This document shows positions 17,914 to 28,949 of a stretch of DNA of 64,000 nucleotides, piece after piece (the stretch's first letter is position 1; each line of letters begins with the position of its first letter). Made by a program: the position numbers and the translations under genes. The notes below the pieces were generated by a model. That model was given only the letters and a program-made list of their open reading frames with translations, was not told the DNA's origin and did no database searches. Source of the stretch: Nocardia fusca NBRC 14340 (GTDB lineage Bacteria; Actinomycetota; Actinomycetes; Mycobacteriales; Mycobacteriaceae); assembly GCF_001618425.1 (NCBI RefSeq), contig NZ_BDCU01000022.1, positions 1 to 64,000 on the forward strand, written 5' to 3'.

Positions 17914-19857
17914 GTGTGTGGACTGCTCGGATTTCTGACATCCGATACCGCAGCGCCGGAAACGGTGCAGCGGGTATACGACGCGCTGCACTGTGTGCGG
18001 CACCGCGGGCCGGACGAGCGCGGCACCTGGCACGACGACCAGCTGATCTTCGGTTTCAACCGGTTGTCGATCATCGATATCGAGCATTCGCACCAGCCGC
18101 TGCGCTGGGGTCCGGCCGATGACCGGCAGCGCTACGCGCTGACCTTCAACGGCGAGATCTACAACTATCTGGAACTGCGCGAAGAACTCGCCCGTGAGCA
18201 CGCGGCCGAATTCGGTGCCGAGCCCATGTTCGCGACCGAGGGCGACGGCGAGGCCATCGTCGCGGCCTTCCACTACTGGGGCCCGGCGGCGGTCCGGCGG
18301 CTGCGCGGCATGTTCGCCTTCGCGATCTGGGACACCCACACCCGGGAGCTGTTCGTCGCACGCGACCCGTTCGGTATCAAACCGCTGTTCCTGGCCACCG
18401 GTCCGGGCGGTACGGCGTTCGGCAGCGAGAAGAAGAGCCTGCTGGAACTGCTGCCCGATCTCGGCCTCGACGAATCCCTCGACCACCGGGCGCTCGAGCA
18501 CTACACGGTGCTGCAGTACGTCCCGGAGCCGGAGACGCTGCACGCCGGTATCCGCCGGCTGGAGTCGGGCAGCTACGCGGTGGTACGGCCGGGGGCGCAG
18601 CCGGAGATCACCCGCTATTTCGTCCCCGGATTCGGCGTACGCCCCTTCGCCGCCGGGTCCGAACAGGCCCGCTACCGGGAGATCGCCGCGGCGCTCGAGG
18701 ATTCGGTCGCCAAACATATGCGGGCCGATGTCACCGTCGGCTCCTTCCTGTCCGGTGGTATCGACTCCACCGCCATCGCGGCGCTGGCCATGCGGCACAA
18801 CCCGAAACTGATCACCTTCACCACCGGCTTCGAGCGGGAGGGCTATTCCGAGGTCGATGTGGCCGCGGAGAGCGCGGCCGCGATCGGGGCCCGGCATATC
18901 GTCAAGGTCGTCTCTCCGGCGGAGTTCGCCGCCGCCATTCCCGAGATCGTGTGGTATCTCGACGACCCGGTGGCCGATCCGGCGCTGGTGCCGCTGTACT
19001 TCGTCGCCAAAGAGGCACGTAAACACGTCAAGGTGGTGCTGTCCGGCGAGGGCGCCGACGAACTGTTCGGCGGCTACACCATCTACCGGGAGCCGTTGTC
19101 GCTGGCACCGTTCGAGAAGCTGCCCCGCGGGCTGCGCCGGCTGGCCGGAAAGGTCTCCGACCTCATCCCGGACGGCACCCGGGGCAAAAGTCTGCTGCAC
19201 CGGGGGTCTTTGCCCCTCGAGCAGCGGTATTACGGCAATGCGCGCAGTTTCAGCGACGCCCAGCTGCGGTCGGTGCTGCGGGAATTCCGCCCGGAGTGGA
19301 CCCATCAGGACGTCACCGCCGCGATCTACGGCCGATCGGCCGGCTGGGACCCGGTCGCCCGGATGCAGCATCTGGATCTGTTCACCTGGTTGCGCGGCGA
19401 CATCCTGGTCAAGGCCGACAAGATGACCATGGCGAACTCGCTGGAACTGCGGGTGCCGTTCCTGGACTCCGAGGTCTTCCGGGTGGCCGAGCAGATCCCG
19501 CTGGAGCAGAAGATCACCAAGGACACCACCAAGTACGCGCTGCGGCAGGCACTCGAGGGCATCGTCCCCGGTCATGTGCTGCACCGCGCGAAGCTCGGCT
19601 TCCCGGTGCCACTGCGGCACTGGCTGCGCGGGACCGAACTCTACGACTGGGCCCGGCAGCAGATCGCCGAATCGCAGACCGATCACCTGCTGGACAAGGC
19701 CGCGATCACCGCCATGCTCGACGCGCACCGAGCCGGGGATTCCGATCACAGCCGTCGCCTGTGGACACTGCTGGTGTTCATGATCTGGCACGGGATCTTC
19801 GTGGAGGAGCGGATCAAGCCGGAGATCTCCGAGCCCACCTATCCGGTCCAGGTCTAG
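17914..19857 (+). CDS. asnB: Asparagine synthetase (glutamine-hydrolysing)
   Basis: Class II glutamine amidotransferase plus synthetase, 647 residues, making asparagine or amidating another carboxylate. The start GTG at 17914 gives VCGLLGF, so Cys2 becomes the N-terminal nucleophile after processing; upstream in-frame codons cannot be used for an active enzyme. The ATP pyrophosphatase loop SGGIDS is near residue 280, and GEGADELFGGY follows. The position opposite ctaC matches Rv2201. A strong hairpin terminator follows. Confidence 0.93.
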   Translation: MCGLLGFLTSDTAAPETVQRVYDALHCVRHRGPDERGTWHDDQLIFGFNRLSIIDIEHSHQPLRWGPADDRQRYALTFNGEIYNYLELREELAREHAAEFGAEPMFATEGDGEAIVAAFHYWGPAAVRRLRGMFAFAIWDTHTRELFVARDPFGIKPLFLATGPGGTAFGSEKKSLLELLPDLGLDESLDHRALEHYTVLQYVPEPETLHAGIRRLESGSYAVVRPGAQPEITRYFVPGFGVRPFAAGSEQARYREIAAALEDSVAKHMRADVTVGSFLSGGIDSTAIAALAMRHNPKLITFTTGFEREGYSEVDVAAESAAAIGARHIVKVVSPAEFAAAIPEIVWYLDDPVADPALVPLYFVAKEARKHVKVVLSGEGADELFGGYTIYREPLSLAPFEKLPRGLRRLAGKVSDLIPDGTRGKSLLHRGSLPLEQRYYGNARSFSDAQLRSVLREFRPEWTHQDVTAAIYGRSAGWDPVARMQHLDLFTWLRGDILVKADKMTMANSLELRVPFLDSEVFRVAEQIPLEQKITKDTTKYALRQALEGIVPGHVLHRAKLGFPVPLRHWLRGTELYDWARQQIAESQTDHLLDKAAITAMLDAHRAGDSDHSRRLWTLLVFMIWHGIFVEERIKPEISEPTYPVQV

Positions 19858-19869
19858 CCCTACCGACAC

Positions 19870-19905
19870 CGAGGGCCCCGCTCACCGAGGTGAGCGGGGC
19901 CCTCG
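19870..19905. terminator. Bidirectional terminator between asnB and adoK
   Basis: A perfect 15-bp stem (19870-19884 with 19891-19905) with a six-base loop between two convergent genes. Only a weak T run follows on the plus strand. Confidence 0.85.
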
Positions 19906-19923
19906 TTCGTTGGCACCGGCGGT

Positions 19924-20964
<1,041 letters not shown>

Positions 20965-21079
20965 TCAATTCGCCGGGGCTACGACTACGTGTCGTAACCG
21001 GCCTCGTGACAAATAAATGGTCACGTAACCCGGGTGTATCAAGAATGCCGGGCCGGCGCTGTCACCGGCCCGGAAGCAT

Positions 21080-21436
21080 TCAGTTGAAGGAGTCGCCGCA
21101 GGCGCAGGAGCCGGTGGCGTTGGGGTTGTCGATGGTGAAGCCCTGCTTCTCGATCGTGTCGACGAAGTCGATCGCGGCGCCCTGGACGTACGGCGCGCTC
21201 ATCCGGTCGACGGTCAGGGTGACGCCGCCGAATTCGGCGGTCAGATCGCCGTCGAGGGTGCGATCGTCGAAGAAGAGCTGGTAACGCAGACCCGCGCAGC
21301 CGCCCGGCTGCACCGCGATCCGCAGCGCGAGGTCGTCCCGGCCCTCCTGATCGAGCAGCGCCTTGGCCTTACCCGCGGCAGCATCGGTCAGCTGCACACC
21401 GTGGGTGGTGGTGGCGGTGTCGTTCTGCACACTCAT
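21080..21436 (-). CDS. HesB/IscA/ErpA-type iron-sulfur carrier
   Basis: A-type Fe-S cluster carrier, 118 residues, Rv2204c-like. The three ligand cysteines are present: one in GGCAGLRY and two in the C-terminal CxC (GSCACGDSF). It delivers clusters to apoproteins such as LipA, encoded 16 kb away. AGGAG lies six bases before the ATG. Confidence 0.93.
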   Translation of the reverse strand: MSVQNDTATTTHGVQLTDAAAGKAKALLDQEGRDDLALRIAVQPGGCAGLRYQLFFDDRTLDGDLTAEFGGVTLTVDRMSAPYVQGAAIDFVDTIEKQGFTIDNPNATGSCACGDSFN

Positions 21437-21666
21437 GAACTCTCCTATGGACAGCGTGGTCGGTCCGTGAACAGCGCACGGTTCCGGGTGTCACAACACC
21501 CTCGGACGGGCTGCTATTCCCCATCTTGCCATCTCCGGGGCCCGAAGCCACACCGCCCGTGCCGCATCTGACGCCGCCTCCGGGTGAGCCGGGCCACGAC
21601 CGGCGCGGCGGGTGATCGGCCACACCCCGGCTACCGCCCCGTTCACTGCCGGGAAGGGTGACCGAT

Positions 21667-21672
21667 TAGCCT
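21667..21672 (+). promoter_or_regulatory. -10 element, leaderless start
   Basis: TAGCCT, seven bases before the GTG at 21680. Confidence 0.5.
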
Positions 21673-21679
21673 GGTTACC

Positions 21680-22360
21680 GTGAAGTTGTTCCGACGCGGT
21701 GAGCCCAGTGGTACCGACGTGCCCGCTGACGGCTCGCGGGCCGCGACCGCCACCGCGAGCGCCACCGAGGCCGATGCGGCCCCGGCCAAGGCCGCGCCCA
21801 CGGCAGGCAAGGGCCGGCCCACCCCGAGTCGGCGCGAAGCCGAGGGCAGGCGCCGCGGCCCGGTCGCCCCGCCTCCCATGACATCGAAGGAAGCGCGCGC
21901 CCGGCGCAAGGAGACCCGCGGTTCCAAGGAGGACCGCAAGGCGGCCTCCGCCGAGCGTCGCGCCGCCGCCCAGGACCGTCGCGCCCGGATGCTGGCGGGT
22001 GAGGACAAGTACCTGCTGCCCCGCGATCAGGGCCCGGTGCGCGCGTTCGTCCGCGATATCGTCGACGGCCGCCGCAATCTGGTCGGCCTGTTCATGCCGA
22101 TGGCGCTGCTGCTGATCCTGTCCATGTTCGCGGCTCCCGCGTGGCAGTCGATCGTCACGCTGGCCATGCTGGTCATGATGGTCTTCATGATCGCCGAGGG
22201 TTTCCTGCTCGGCCGGGTCGTCAACCGCCGGGTGCGGGAACGTTTCCCGAAATCCACCGATACCGGGTTCCGGCTCGGCTGGTACGCGTTCGTGCGCGCC
22301 TCCCAGATGCGCAAGATGCGCGCGCCCAAGCCGCGGGTCTCCCCCGGCGACGCGATCTGA
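21680..22360 (+). CDS. DUF3043 membrane protein (Rv2206-like)
   Basis: A 226-residue actinobacterial protein. The N-terminal ~110 residues are charged and Ala-rich (disordered, with an Arg/Lys-rich KEARARRKETRGSKEDRK stretch). Two adjacent membrane helices follow (LFMPMALLLILSMFAAPAW; IVTLAMLVMMVFMIAEGFLL), then a basic tail. It sits next to the IscA-like gene as in mycobacteria. Function unknown. Confidence 0.88.
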   Translation: MKLFRRGEPSGTDVPADGSRAATATASATEADAAPAKAAPTAGKGRPTPSRREAEGRRRGPVAPPPMTSKEARARRKETRGSKEDRKAASAERRAAAQDRRARMLAGEDKYLLPRDQGPVRAFVRDIVDGRRNLVGLFMPMALLLILSMFAAPAWQSIVTLAMLVMMVFMIAEGFLLGRVVNRRVRERFPKSTDTGFRLGWYAFVRASQMRKMRAPKPRVSPGDAI

Positions 22361-22367
22361 TCCACGG

Positions 22368-22910
22368 GTGCCCGAACCCGTCTCTCCTCCTGGACAGCGC
22401 ACCCTCGTGCTCGGGGGTGCGCGCTCGGGTAAATCCGCGTTCGCCGAATCCCTCGTCGCCGGCGGCACGGTGCGCTACCTGGCCACCGCGATCCCCGACC
22501 CCGCGGATACCGATTTCGCCGCCCGGATCGCCGCGCACCGGGCCCGCCGTCCCGTGGAGTGGACGGTGATCGACGCCGCCGACCCGGCGGCCGAACTGCG
22601 CACCGCTCATCCCGGCGCCACTCTGGTCGACGATATCGGCACCTGGCTGACCGCCCGGCTCGACGCCCGCGCGGGCTGGGATGCCCCGCGTGGCACGATC
22701 GGCCCGGATACCGATGTTCTCGTCGACGCCGTCGCCGGCTATCGCGACCGGCTGGTGCTCGTCACCCCGGAGGTGGGACTGGGCGTGATCCCCGCGACCC
22801 GGTCGGGGCGGTTGTTCCGCGACGAGATCGGCACCTTGAATCAGCGGCTCGCCCAGGTCTGCGACGAAGCCTTTCTCGTGGTCGCCGGGCTGCCCCTGCG
22901 CCTGAAATGA
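22368..22910 (+). CDS. cobU: Adenosylcobinamide kinase/guanylyltransferase
   Basis: Bifunctional enzyme (180 residues) that phosphorylates adenosylcobinamide and transfers GMP to it in the nucleotide-loop assembly of cobalamin. The P-loop GGARSGKS is at residues 16-23. LVDDIGTWLTARL and a late VTPEVGLGVIP...GRLFRDEIGTLNQ block are typical. The GTG starts seven bases after the previous stop. cobT and cobS lie downstream, so nucleotide-loop assembly is encoded together here, unlike in M. tuberculosis where cobU maps elsewhere. Confidence 0.92.
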   Translation: MPEPVSPPGQRTLVLGGARSGKSAFAESLVAGGTVRYLATAIPDPADTDFAARIAAHRARRPVEWTVIDAADPAAELRTAHPGATLVDDIGTWLTARLDARAGWDAPRGTIGPDTDVLVDAVAGYRDRLVLVTPEVGLGVIPATRSGRLFRDEIGTLNQRLAQVCDEAFLVVAGLPLRLK

Positions 22911-23008
22911 GCCCCGGGCGGTCGGGCATCACCCACCCTCTCGCGGCCGTCCGGCCCGGGCGCCGCTCCCTTGTCGGAGTGCGCTGCTTGAATCGTGCGG
23001 TGCAGACC

Positions 23009-23641
23009 ATGCCGCGCGCCGAAATCTGGGCAGCGATCCATCGCGAACGAGCCGCCCTGGCCGACGAACTCACCTGCCTGACCCCACAGCAATGGTCGGC
23101 TCCCTCCCTGTGCGGCCGGTGGTCGGTGCAGGAGGTCGTCGCTCATCTCACCGCGGCCGCGAGCACCGGGCGGCTGCGCTGGATCCGCAGCATGCTCGGC
23201 GCACGCTTCGACGCCGACCTGCACAATCAGCGCCGTATGCGGGAACATCTGGGCACCGGCCCGGCCGAGACACTCGAGCGGTTCCGCGCGACGGTGACGA
23301 ACACCACGGCACCATCCGGGCACACTCCGGCGTGGCTCGGTGAGGTCGTCGTGCACGGCAGCGATATCCGGTACCCGCTCGGACTGGCCGGAACCCCCGC
23401 ACTGTCCGCGGTGACCGAGGTCGCCCGTTTCTTCGCCGCGCGCGATTTCACGGTCTCCGGCCGCACCGCCACCGCGGGCCTGCACCTGCAGGCCACCGAC
23501 GGGCCGTTCGACACCGGCACCGGACCCTCGGTGCGGGGCAGCACGCTCGCCCTGGTCATGGCGATGGCCGGGCGCGCCGAGTACTGCGCCGAACTCAGCG
23601 GTCCGGGGGTGGCCACCCTGCGCGAACGGATCGGCGGCTGA
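23009..23641 (+). CDS. Maleylpyruvate isomerase-family (DinB-like) mycothiol-dependent protein
   Basis: About 210 residues of the MDMPI/DinB four-helix fold. The N-terminal ELTCLTPQQWSAPSLCGRWSVQEVVAHL motif region is typical, and its His residue aligns with the metal-binding His of the family. Such proteins often use mycothiol as cofactor. The start is uncertain: GTG at 23000 is three codons upstream and neither has a clear ribosome binding site. It interrupts the cobU-cobT order and has no evident link to cobalamin. Confidence 0.75.
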   Translation: MPRAEIWAAIHRERAALADELTCLTPQQWSAPSLCGRWSVQEVVAHLTAAASTGRLRWIRSMLGARFDADLHNQRRMREHLGTGPAETLERFRATVTNTTAPSGHTPAWLGEVVVHGSDIRYPLGLAGTPALSAVTEVARFFAARDFTVSGRTATAGLHLQATDGPFDTGTGPSVRGSTLALVMAMAGRAEYCAELSGPGVATLRERIGG

Positions 23642-23815
23642 CCCTCGCCGCGTACCCGGGACCGCCGGCCCCGGCCCCGGGCAGGTGACGGTCGGCCGGG
23701 TACCTCACGACCGGCGCCGCGCACCGGGCAATATTGTCCGGGAGGTGGACACGCCCGCCGAGACAGATCCCGGCGCGGTGCCGCCGCGACAGCACCCGAT
23801 CGGAAGGCTCGAACA

Positions 23816-24889
23816 GTGACAGAGGGATTCGCACCCGTCGCCCCGCCGGATGCCGGTGCCCGCGCGGCCGCCGAGCAACGGCAGGCGTCGCTGACCAAAC
23901 CGCCGGGGTCGCTGGGGCGGCTGGAAGAACTGGGCAACTGGGTGGCGTCCTGTCAGGGTGTCTGCCCGCCGAAACAGTTCGAGCAGGCGCGGGTGGTGGT
24001 GTTCGCCGGTGACCACGGGGTGGCGCGGCACGGCGTCTCGGCGTTTCCCAGCGAGGTCACGGCGCAGATGGTCGCCAACTTCCGGGCGGGCGGGGCCGCG
24101 GTGAACGCTTTGGCCGGGATCGCCGGTGCCACCGTGCGGGTGGTGGATATCGCGGTGGACTCCGACACCGATCCCACGGTGAGTACCCACAAGGTGCGCC
24201 GGTCCAGCGGCGCGATCGACCGCGCGGACGCGCTCACCGCCGATGAGGTCGCCGCCGCGCTCGCCGCCGGCGCGACCATCGCCGACGAGGAGATCGACGC
24301 CGGGGCCGACCTGCTGATCGCCGGGGATATGGGCATCGGTAACACCACCCCCGCGACCGCGCTCATCGCCACCCTCACCGGTATCGAACCGGTGCGGGCG
24401 GTCGGCCGGGGCACGGGTATCGACGATCACGGGTGGATGCGCAAGGTGGCCGCCGTCCGCGACGCCATGTGGCGGGCCCGTCCCGTCGCCCGGGACAGTG
24501 TCGAATTGCTACGGGTCGCCGGTGGCGCCGATATCGCCGCCATGACCGGCTTCCTGGCCCGCGCCGCCGCCCGGCGGACCCCGGTCCTGCTCGACGGGCT
24601 CATCGTCACCGCGGCCGCGCTGATCGCCGAGGATCTGGCGGCGGGCGCGGTGCACTGGTGGGTGGCCGCCCACCAGTCCACCGAGCCCGCGCACGCCGAA
24701 GCGCTGAGCAAACTGAAACTCACCCCGGTACTGGATCTGGACATGCGGCTCGGTGAGGGGTCCGGCGCGCTCACCGCGCTACCCGTCCTGCGCGCCGCTG
24801 TCGCCGTGCTCGCGGAGATGGCGACCTTCGCCGACGCCGGAGTCAGTACCGCGGACGCCGAACCGGCCACCGTCGACCTGCAGAAATGA
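23816..24889 (+). CDS. cobT: Nicotinate-nucleotide-dimethylbenzimidazole phosphoribosyltransferase
   Basis: Makes alpha-ribazole phosphate, the lower ligand precursor of cobalamin; 357 residues, typical length. Recognisable blocks are [15 protein letters not shown] near the start, [38 protein letters not shown] and [20 protein letters not shown]. The GTG start has GGAAGG eight bases upstream. It is followed by cobS. Confidence 0.95.
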   Translation: MTEGFAPVAPPDAGARAAAEQRQASLTKPPGSLGRLEELGNWVASCQGVCPPKQFEQARVVVFAGDHGVARHGVSAFPSEVTAQMVANFRAGGAAVNALAGIAGATVRVVDIAVDSDTDPTVSTHKVRRSSGAIDRADALTADEVAAALAAGATIADEEIDAGADLLIAGDMGIGNTTPATALIATLTGIEPVRAVGRGTGIDDHGWMRKVAAVRDAMWRARPVARDSVELLRVAGGADIAAMTGFLARAAARRTPVLLDGLIVTAAALIAEDLAAGAVHWWVAAHQSTEPAHAEALSKLKLTPVLDLDMRLGEGSGALTALPVLRAAVAVLAEMATFADAGVSTADAEPATVDLQK

Positions 24890-24911
24890 CCGCCGCGACG
24901 AGCCGAGCGCG

Positions 24912-25664
24912 ATGCTGACCCCGCTGCGTCTCACCTTCTCCTGGCTCACGGTGCTGCCGGTGCGCGGGCCCGGCGAAGTGGACCGCCGTGCGGCGGGCCG
25001 GGCCATCGCGCTGGCACCGGTCGCCGGAATCGGGCTCGGGCTGGTCGCGGCGGCGCTGCTGTGGGTGCTGGCGCCCGCGGGGGTCGCCGCCGGATTCGTC
25101 GCGGTCGCGGCCCTGGCACTGCTGACCCGGGGTATGCATCTGGACGGGCTGGCCGACACGTTCGACGGTCTCGGGGTCTACGGACCGCCCGAACGCGCGC
25201 GCGAGGTGATGAAGAGCGGGGGCGCCGGGCCGTTCGGGGTGGCCGCGATCGTGCTGGCCGCCGGCGTCCAGGCGGGCGCGTTCACCACACTGGCGGCCAC
25301 CGGTCATTGGGCGGCGGTCGTCGCGGCGGTGGGTTTGGGCCGCGTCGCGGTGGTCGCCGCCTGCCGCCGCGGGATCGACCCGGCGCCCGGCGCCTGGTTC
25401 GGCGCGATGGTCGCCGGAACCCAGCCCCGTTCCGCGATTCTCGGCTGGGCCGCCGCGGGAACGGCGGCGGCGGTCTTCGCGATACCGGAACTGCCATGGG
25501 CCGGGCCGCTGGTCGCGCTGGTCGCGCTGGCCGCCACGATCCATCTGGTGAGCCACGCCGTCCGCCGGATCGGTGGGCTCTCGGGTGATCTCCTCGGCAC
25601 GGCGGTGGAACTCACCACCGCACTGGCGGCCCTGGGTTTCGCGCTGGCCGCGAACTCTGTCTGA
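24912..25664 (+). CDS. cobS: Adenosylcobinamide-GDP ribazoletransferase (cobalamin synthase)
   Basis: Polytopic membrane enzyme (250 residues) joining adenosylcobinamide-GDP with alpha-ribazole to complete cobalamin. It starts MLTPLRLTFSWLTVLPV, carries the conserved LTRGMHLDGLADTFDGLG acid motif, and ends in hydrophobic helices. The in-frame sequence before 24912 has no coding character, so the ATG is preferred. Confidence 0.92.
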   Translation: MLTPLRLTFSWLTVLPVRGPGEVDRRAAGRAIALAPVAGIGLGLVAAALLWVLAPAGVAAGFVAVAALALLTRGMHLDGLADTFDGLGVYGPPERAREVMKSGGAGPFGVAAIVLAAGVQAGAFTTLAATGHWAAVVAAVGLGRVAVVAACRRGIDPAPGAWFGAMVAGTQPRSAILGWAAAGTAAAVFAIPELPWAGPLVALVALAATIHLVSHAVRRIGGLSGDLLGTAVELTTALAALGFALAANSV

Positions 25665-25682
25665 GCCACCGGAACTCCGTCC

Positions 25683-25730
25683 GGCCCACAAAGCCCGGTC
25701 CCGTCCGATGCCGCCAGGCCTCAATAGTGC
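25683..25730. repeat. Possible degenerate copy of the 13.9-kb intergenic repeat
   Basis: It shares blocks GGCCCACAAAG, CCCGTCC, CAGGCCTC and AG-GC in the same order as 13880-13935. The flanking genes are unrelated. The alignment was done by eye and needs gaps. Confidence 0.4.
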
Positions 25731-25763
25731 GAACGCAGCGTCTCACCGGTCCACCCCGCCCCA

Positions 25764-25769
25764 TAGGGT
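25764..25769 (+). promoter_or_regulatory. -10 element, leaderless start
   Basis: TAGGGT, six bases before the ATG at 25776. Confidence 0.45.
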
Positions 25770-25775
25770 GGGGGT

Positions 25776-26489
25776 ATGTCAGCCGAGCGCTTCTACTTCC
25801 GTCAACTCCTGGCCGGCCGTGATTTCGCCGTCGGGGATCCGATCGCCACGCAGATGCGCAATTTCGCCTATCTGGTCGGTGACCGGGACACCGGTGACTG
25901 TGTCGTCGTCGATCCCGCCTACGCGGCCGGCGATCTGGCCGATATCGCCGAGAACGACGGACTGAAACTGTCCGGGGTACTGGTCACCCACCACCACCCG
26001 GACCATATCGGCGGCACCATGATGGGGTTCACCCTGCGCGGAGTGCGGGAACTGCTCGAGCAGGCCACGGTTCCGGTGCACGTGAACGATCAGGAGAAGA
26101 CCTGGGTCGCCGATGTCACCGGTATCGCCCCCAGCGAGCTCACCGGCCACGGACACGGCGACAAGCTGAGCGTCGGCGCCTTCGACATCGAGTTCTTACA
26201 CACCCCGGGTCACACCCCGGGCAGCCAGTGCTTCCTGGTCGACGACAAACTGATCGCCGGCGACACCCTGTTCATCGACGGCTGCGGGCGTACCGATTTC
26301 CCCGGCGGCGACTCCGACACCATGTTCCGCAGCCTGCGCTACCTGGCGGATATGCCGATCAATCCGGAGGTCTACCCGGGGCACTGGTACTCCCAGGACC
26401 CGCACGCCTCCCTGGACTCGATCCGCGACAACAACTATGTGCTGCGGCCGCGGACGCTCGGCGAATGGCACGCCCTCATGCCGGGCTGA
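25776..26489 (+). CDS. Metallo-beta-lactamase-fold hydrolase (glyoxalase II-like)
   Basis: Cytosolic metallo-hydrolase of 237 residues. The metal motif HHHPDH is in VTHHHPDHIGG. Further ligands lie in HTPGHTPGSQCF, the bridging Asp in GDTLFIDGCGRTD and the last His in YPGHWYS. Persulfide dioxygenase or hydroxyacylglutathione hydrolase-like activity is possible; the mycothiol world of these bacteria leaves the thiol partner open. It converges on ilvE with a hairpin between. Confidence 0.85.
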   Translation: MSAERFYFRQLLAGRDFAVGDPIATQMRNFAYLVGDRDTGDCVVVDPAYAAGDLADIAENDGLKLSGVLVTHHHPDHIGGTMMGFTLRGVRELLEQATVPVHVNDQEKTWVADVTGIAPSELTGHGHGDKLSVGAFDIEFLHTPGHTPGSQCFLVDDKLIAGDTLFIDGCGRTDFPGGDSDTMFRSLRYLADMPINPEVYPGHWYSQDPHASLDSIRDNNYVLRPRTLGEWHALMPG

Positions 26490-26500
26490 GCGGCGAAGAC

Positions 26501-26533
26501 CCCGGGCACCGGGCCCCGCGCTCGGTACCCGGG
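26501..26533. terminator. Hairpin between convergent MBL and ilvE genes
   Basis: CCCGGGCACCG pairs with CGGTACCCGGG (10 of 11) around an 11-base loop. No T run follows, so it may act as a weak or bidirectional terminator. Confidence 0.6.
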
Positions 26534-26556
26534 CGAGCTGCGGCTCCGGCGGACGG

Positions 26557-27657
26557 TCAGAGCACCCGCATCCACTGGTGCACATCGGCGAAGGTACCGC
26601 GCTGGATACCGGTGAGCGTGTCGCGCAGCGCCATGGTCACCTCACCCGGTTCACCTCCGCCGATGGTGAATTCACCGTCGGGTCCGAACACGGAACCGAC
26701 CGGGGTGATCACGGCCGCGGTACCGCAGGCGAAAACCTCGGTGATCTCGCCGGATTCCGCACCGGCCCGCCAGTCCTCGACGGAGATCTTGCGCTCGGTC
26801 ACCGGATAGCCGGAATCCGCCGCCAGGGTCAGCAGTGAATCCCGGGTGATACCCGGCAGCAGCGACCCGGACAGTTCCGGGGTGACCAGCCGCGCATCCG
26901 ATCCGGAGCCGTAGACGAAGAACAGGTTGTTGGTGCCCATCTCCTCGACATAGCGGCGTTCGACCGCGTCCAGCCACACCACCTGATCGCAGCCCTTGGC
27001 GCCGGCCTCGGCCTGCGCCAGCAGCGAGGCCGCATAGTTACCGGCCACCTTGGCCTCACCGGTGCCGCCGGGCGCGGCCCGGACGTACTCCGTCGACAGC
27101 CACACCCGCACCGGTTTCACACCGCGCGGGAAGTAGGCGCCGGCCGGGGAGCCGAGCAGCAGGTATTTGTACGCGGAGGCAGGCTTGACGCCCAGCCCGG
27201 CTTCGGTGGCGAACATGAACGGCCGCAGATAGAGCGACTCCTCGCCGCCCGCGGCGGGCACCCACTCCGCGTCGACGTCGAGCAGCTGGCGCACCGATTC
27301 GATGAACAGCTCCTCGGGGAGTTCGGCCATCGCCATCCGGCGTGCGGACCGGCGGAACCGGGCCGCGTTGGCGTCGATCCGGAAACAGGCCACCTGCCCG
27401 TCCGGCTGGCGGTAGGCCTTGAGCCCTTCGAAGATCGCCTGGCCGTAGTGGAACACCATGGTGGCGGGATCCAGGGTCAGGGCGCCGTAGGGTTCCACGA
27501 CCGCATTGGTCCAGCCGTCGGCCTCGGTGTAATCGATGGTGACCATATGGTCGGTGAAATAGCGGCCGAAACCGGGGGCCGACAGAATCTCCTGTACCCG
27601 CTGCGCCGGGGTGGGCGCAGGATGAGGGATACGGGTGAACTGTGCAGCAGCGGTCAT
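26557..27657 (-). CDS. ilvE: Branched-chain amino acid aminotransferase
   Basis: Fold-type IV PLP aminotransferase (366 residues) for the last step of Leu, Ile and Val synthesis, Rv2210c-like. [18 protein letters not shown] near residue 90 and the PLP-Lys segment [16 protein letters not shown] are visible; [12 protein letters not shown] and [13 protein letters not shown] complete the active site. The ATG at 27657 has a leaderless -10 box upstream. Confidence 0.94.
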   Translation of the reverse strand: MTAAAQFTRIPHPAPTPAQRVQEILSAPGFGRYFTDHMVTIDYTEADGWTNAVVEPYGALTLDPATMVFHYGQAIFEGLKAYRQPDGQVACFRIDANAARFRRSARRMAMAELPEELFIESVRQLLDVDAEWVPAAGGEESLYLRPFMFATEAGLGVKPASAYKYLLLGSPAGAYFPRGVKPVRVWLSTEYVRAAPGGTGEAKVAGNYAASLLAQAEAGAKGCDQVVWLDAVERRYVEEMGTNNLFFVYGSGSDARLVTPELSGSLLPGITRDSLLTLAADSGYPVTERKISVEDWRAGAESGEITEVFACGTAAVITPVGSVFGPDGEFTIGGGEPGEVTMALRDTLTGIQRGTFADVHQWMRVL

Positions 27658-27664
27658 GACCAGC

Positions 27665-27670
27665 AGTCTA
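27665..27670 (-). promoter_or_regulatory. -10 element of leaderless ilvE transcript
   Basis: TAGACT on the minus strand, seven bases before the ilvE ATG. Confidence 0.5.
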
Positions 27671-27769
27671 TGTCCTGGGTCCGCGCCGAATCCGCGGTGG
27701 TCGGTCTCGCGCGCCGGGCCGGTCCGCACCGGCCGCGCCACAGCCGGTCACAGTGCCGGCCCGACCGTC

Positions 27770-28864
27770 TCAGCTGGTGTGCGCTTCGACGAACGGAGGC
27801 CGCACCACCGTGCAGCGCAGCGACCGGCCGCGGACGTCCACCGCGACCTCGGTGCCGACCTGCACCGTCGGATCCAGCAGCGCCAGCGCGATCCCGGCCT
27901 GCTTGGTCGGCGAGAAGGTGCCGGAGGTGGTCACCCCGACCTTCGCGCCGTCCAGCAGCACGTCCTGGTTCTCCCGCGGGATCCCGCGGTCGAGTGCTTC
28001 CAGGCCGAGCAGGGTGCGGCGCGGGCCGGCCGCCCGTTCCGCTTCCAGCGCGGCCTTGCCCCAGAAATCCGGTTTGGCCCAGCCCACCGCCCACGACGCG
28101 CGCGCCTGCACCGGCGTGATCTCGGGGGACAGTTCGTGCCCGTGCAGCGGATAGCCCATCTCGGTACGCAGGGTGTCGCGGGCGCCGAGCCCGGCGACCT
28201 GACCGCCGGCCGTCCGCACCTGCTCCACCAGGGCCCGGAACAGTGCCTCGGCGCCGTCCCAGCGCGGCAGCAGTTCGTAACCGTGTTCACCGGTGTAGCC
28301 GGTCCGGCACACGCGCACCGGCTGCCCGGACCAGTCCGCGTCGGCGAATGCCATATAGGACAGGTCCACCGGGAGTCCCAGCGCGGTGAGCACCTCCGCC
28401 GACCGCGGGCCCTGGACGGCGAAGACACCGTAGGCGCGGTGTTCCCCCGTCACCGTGATCGCCGGCGGCGCGGCCGCCGCCAATTTCTGCACCACCGCGG
28501 CGGTATTGGCCGCGTTCGGCACCAGGAAGATCTCGTCGTCGCGCACGAAATAGGCGATCAGATCGTCGACCACGCCACCGTCGGAGTTGCAGCACAGCGT
28601 GTACTGCGCCCGGCCCGGTCCGATCCGCCCCAGATCATTGGTCAGCGCCGAGTTCACGAATTCGGCGGCCCCCGCCCCGCGCACGGTCGCCTTCCCGAGA
28701 TGACTCACGTCGAACAGTCCCACCGACTCCCGCACCGCGGTGTGCTCGGCCACCGTGCCCGCATACGAGACCGGCATCTCCCAGCCGCCGAACGGGGCGA
28801 ATTTCGCCCCGAGTCCGACATGTACTCCGTGGACAGGGCCCTGCTGCAGCTCGGCGTCACTCAC
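27770..28864 (-). CDS. gcvT: Glycine cleavage system T protein (aminomethyltransferase)
   Basis: Folate-dependent aminomethyltransferase, 364 residues, releasing ammonia and methylene-tetrahydrofolate from the lipoyl arm of Gcv[16 protein letters not shown] and the folate-site Asp in [16 protein letters not shown] are present, with the GcvT C-domain ending in [13 protein letters not shown]. It is upstream of and co-directional with ilvE, in the Rv2211c position. Confidence 0.94.
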   Translation of the reverse strand: MSDAELQQGPVHGVHVGLGAKFAPFGGWEMPVSYAGTVAEHTAVRESVGLFDVSHLGKATVRGAGAAEFVNSALTNDLGRIGPGRAQYTLCCNSDGGVVDDLIAYFVRDDEIFLVPNAANTAAVVQKLAAAAPPAITVTGEHRAYGVFAVQGPRSAEVLTALGLPVDLSYMAFADADWSGQPVRVCRTGYTGEHGYELLPRWDGAEALFRALVEQVRTAGGQVAGLGARDTLRTEMGYPLHGHELSPEITPVQARASWAVGWAKPDFWGKAALEAERAAGPRRTLLGLEALDRGIPRENQDVLLDGAKVGVTTSGTFSPTKQAGIALALLDPTVQVGTEVAVDVRGRSLRCTVVRPPFVEAHTS

Positions 28865-28870
28865 CGGGCG

Positions 28871-28876
28871 AGCTTA
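28871..28876 (-). promoter_or_regulatory. -10 element of leaderless gcvT transcript
   Basis: TAAGCT on the minus strand, six bases before the gcvT GTG. Confidence 0.5.
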
Positions 28877-28949
28877 GCCCGGCCCCGGCCGGGACCGGGC
28901 TCCCACCGAGCCGGATTCGGTCGGCGGCAGCCGCGCCGGGACCGGCGGG

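Noticed and set aside
22300-24912. Cobalamin riboswitch ahead of cob genes
   Set aside because: No B12-box-like sequence seen; the intergenic gaps are short.
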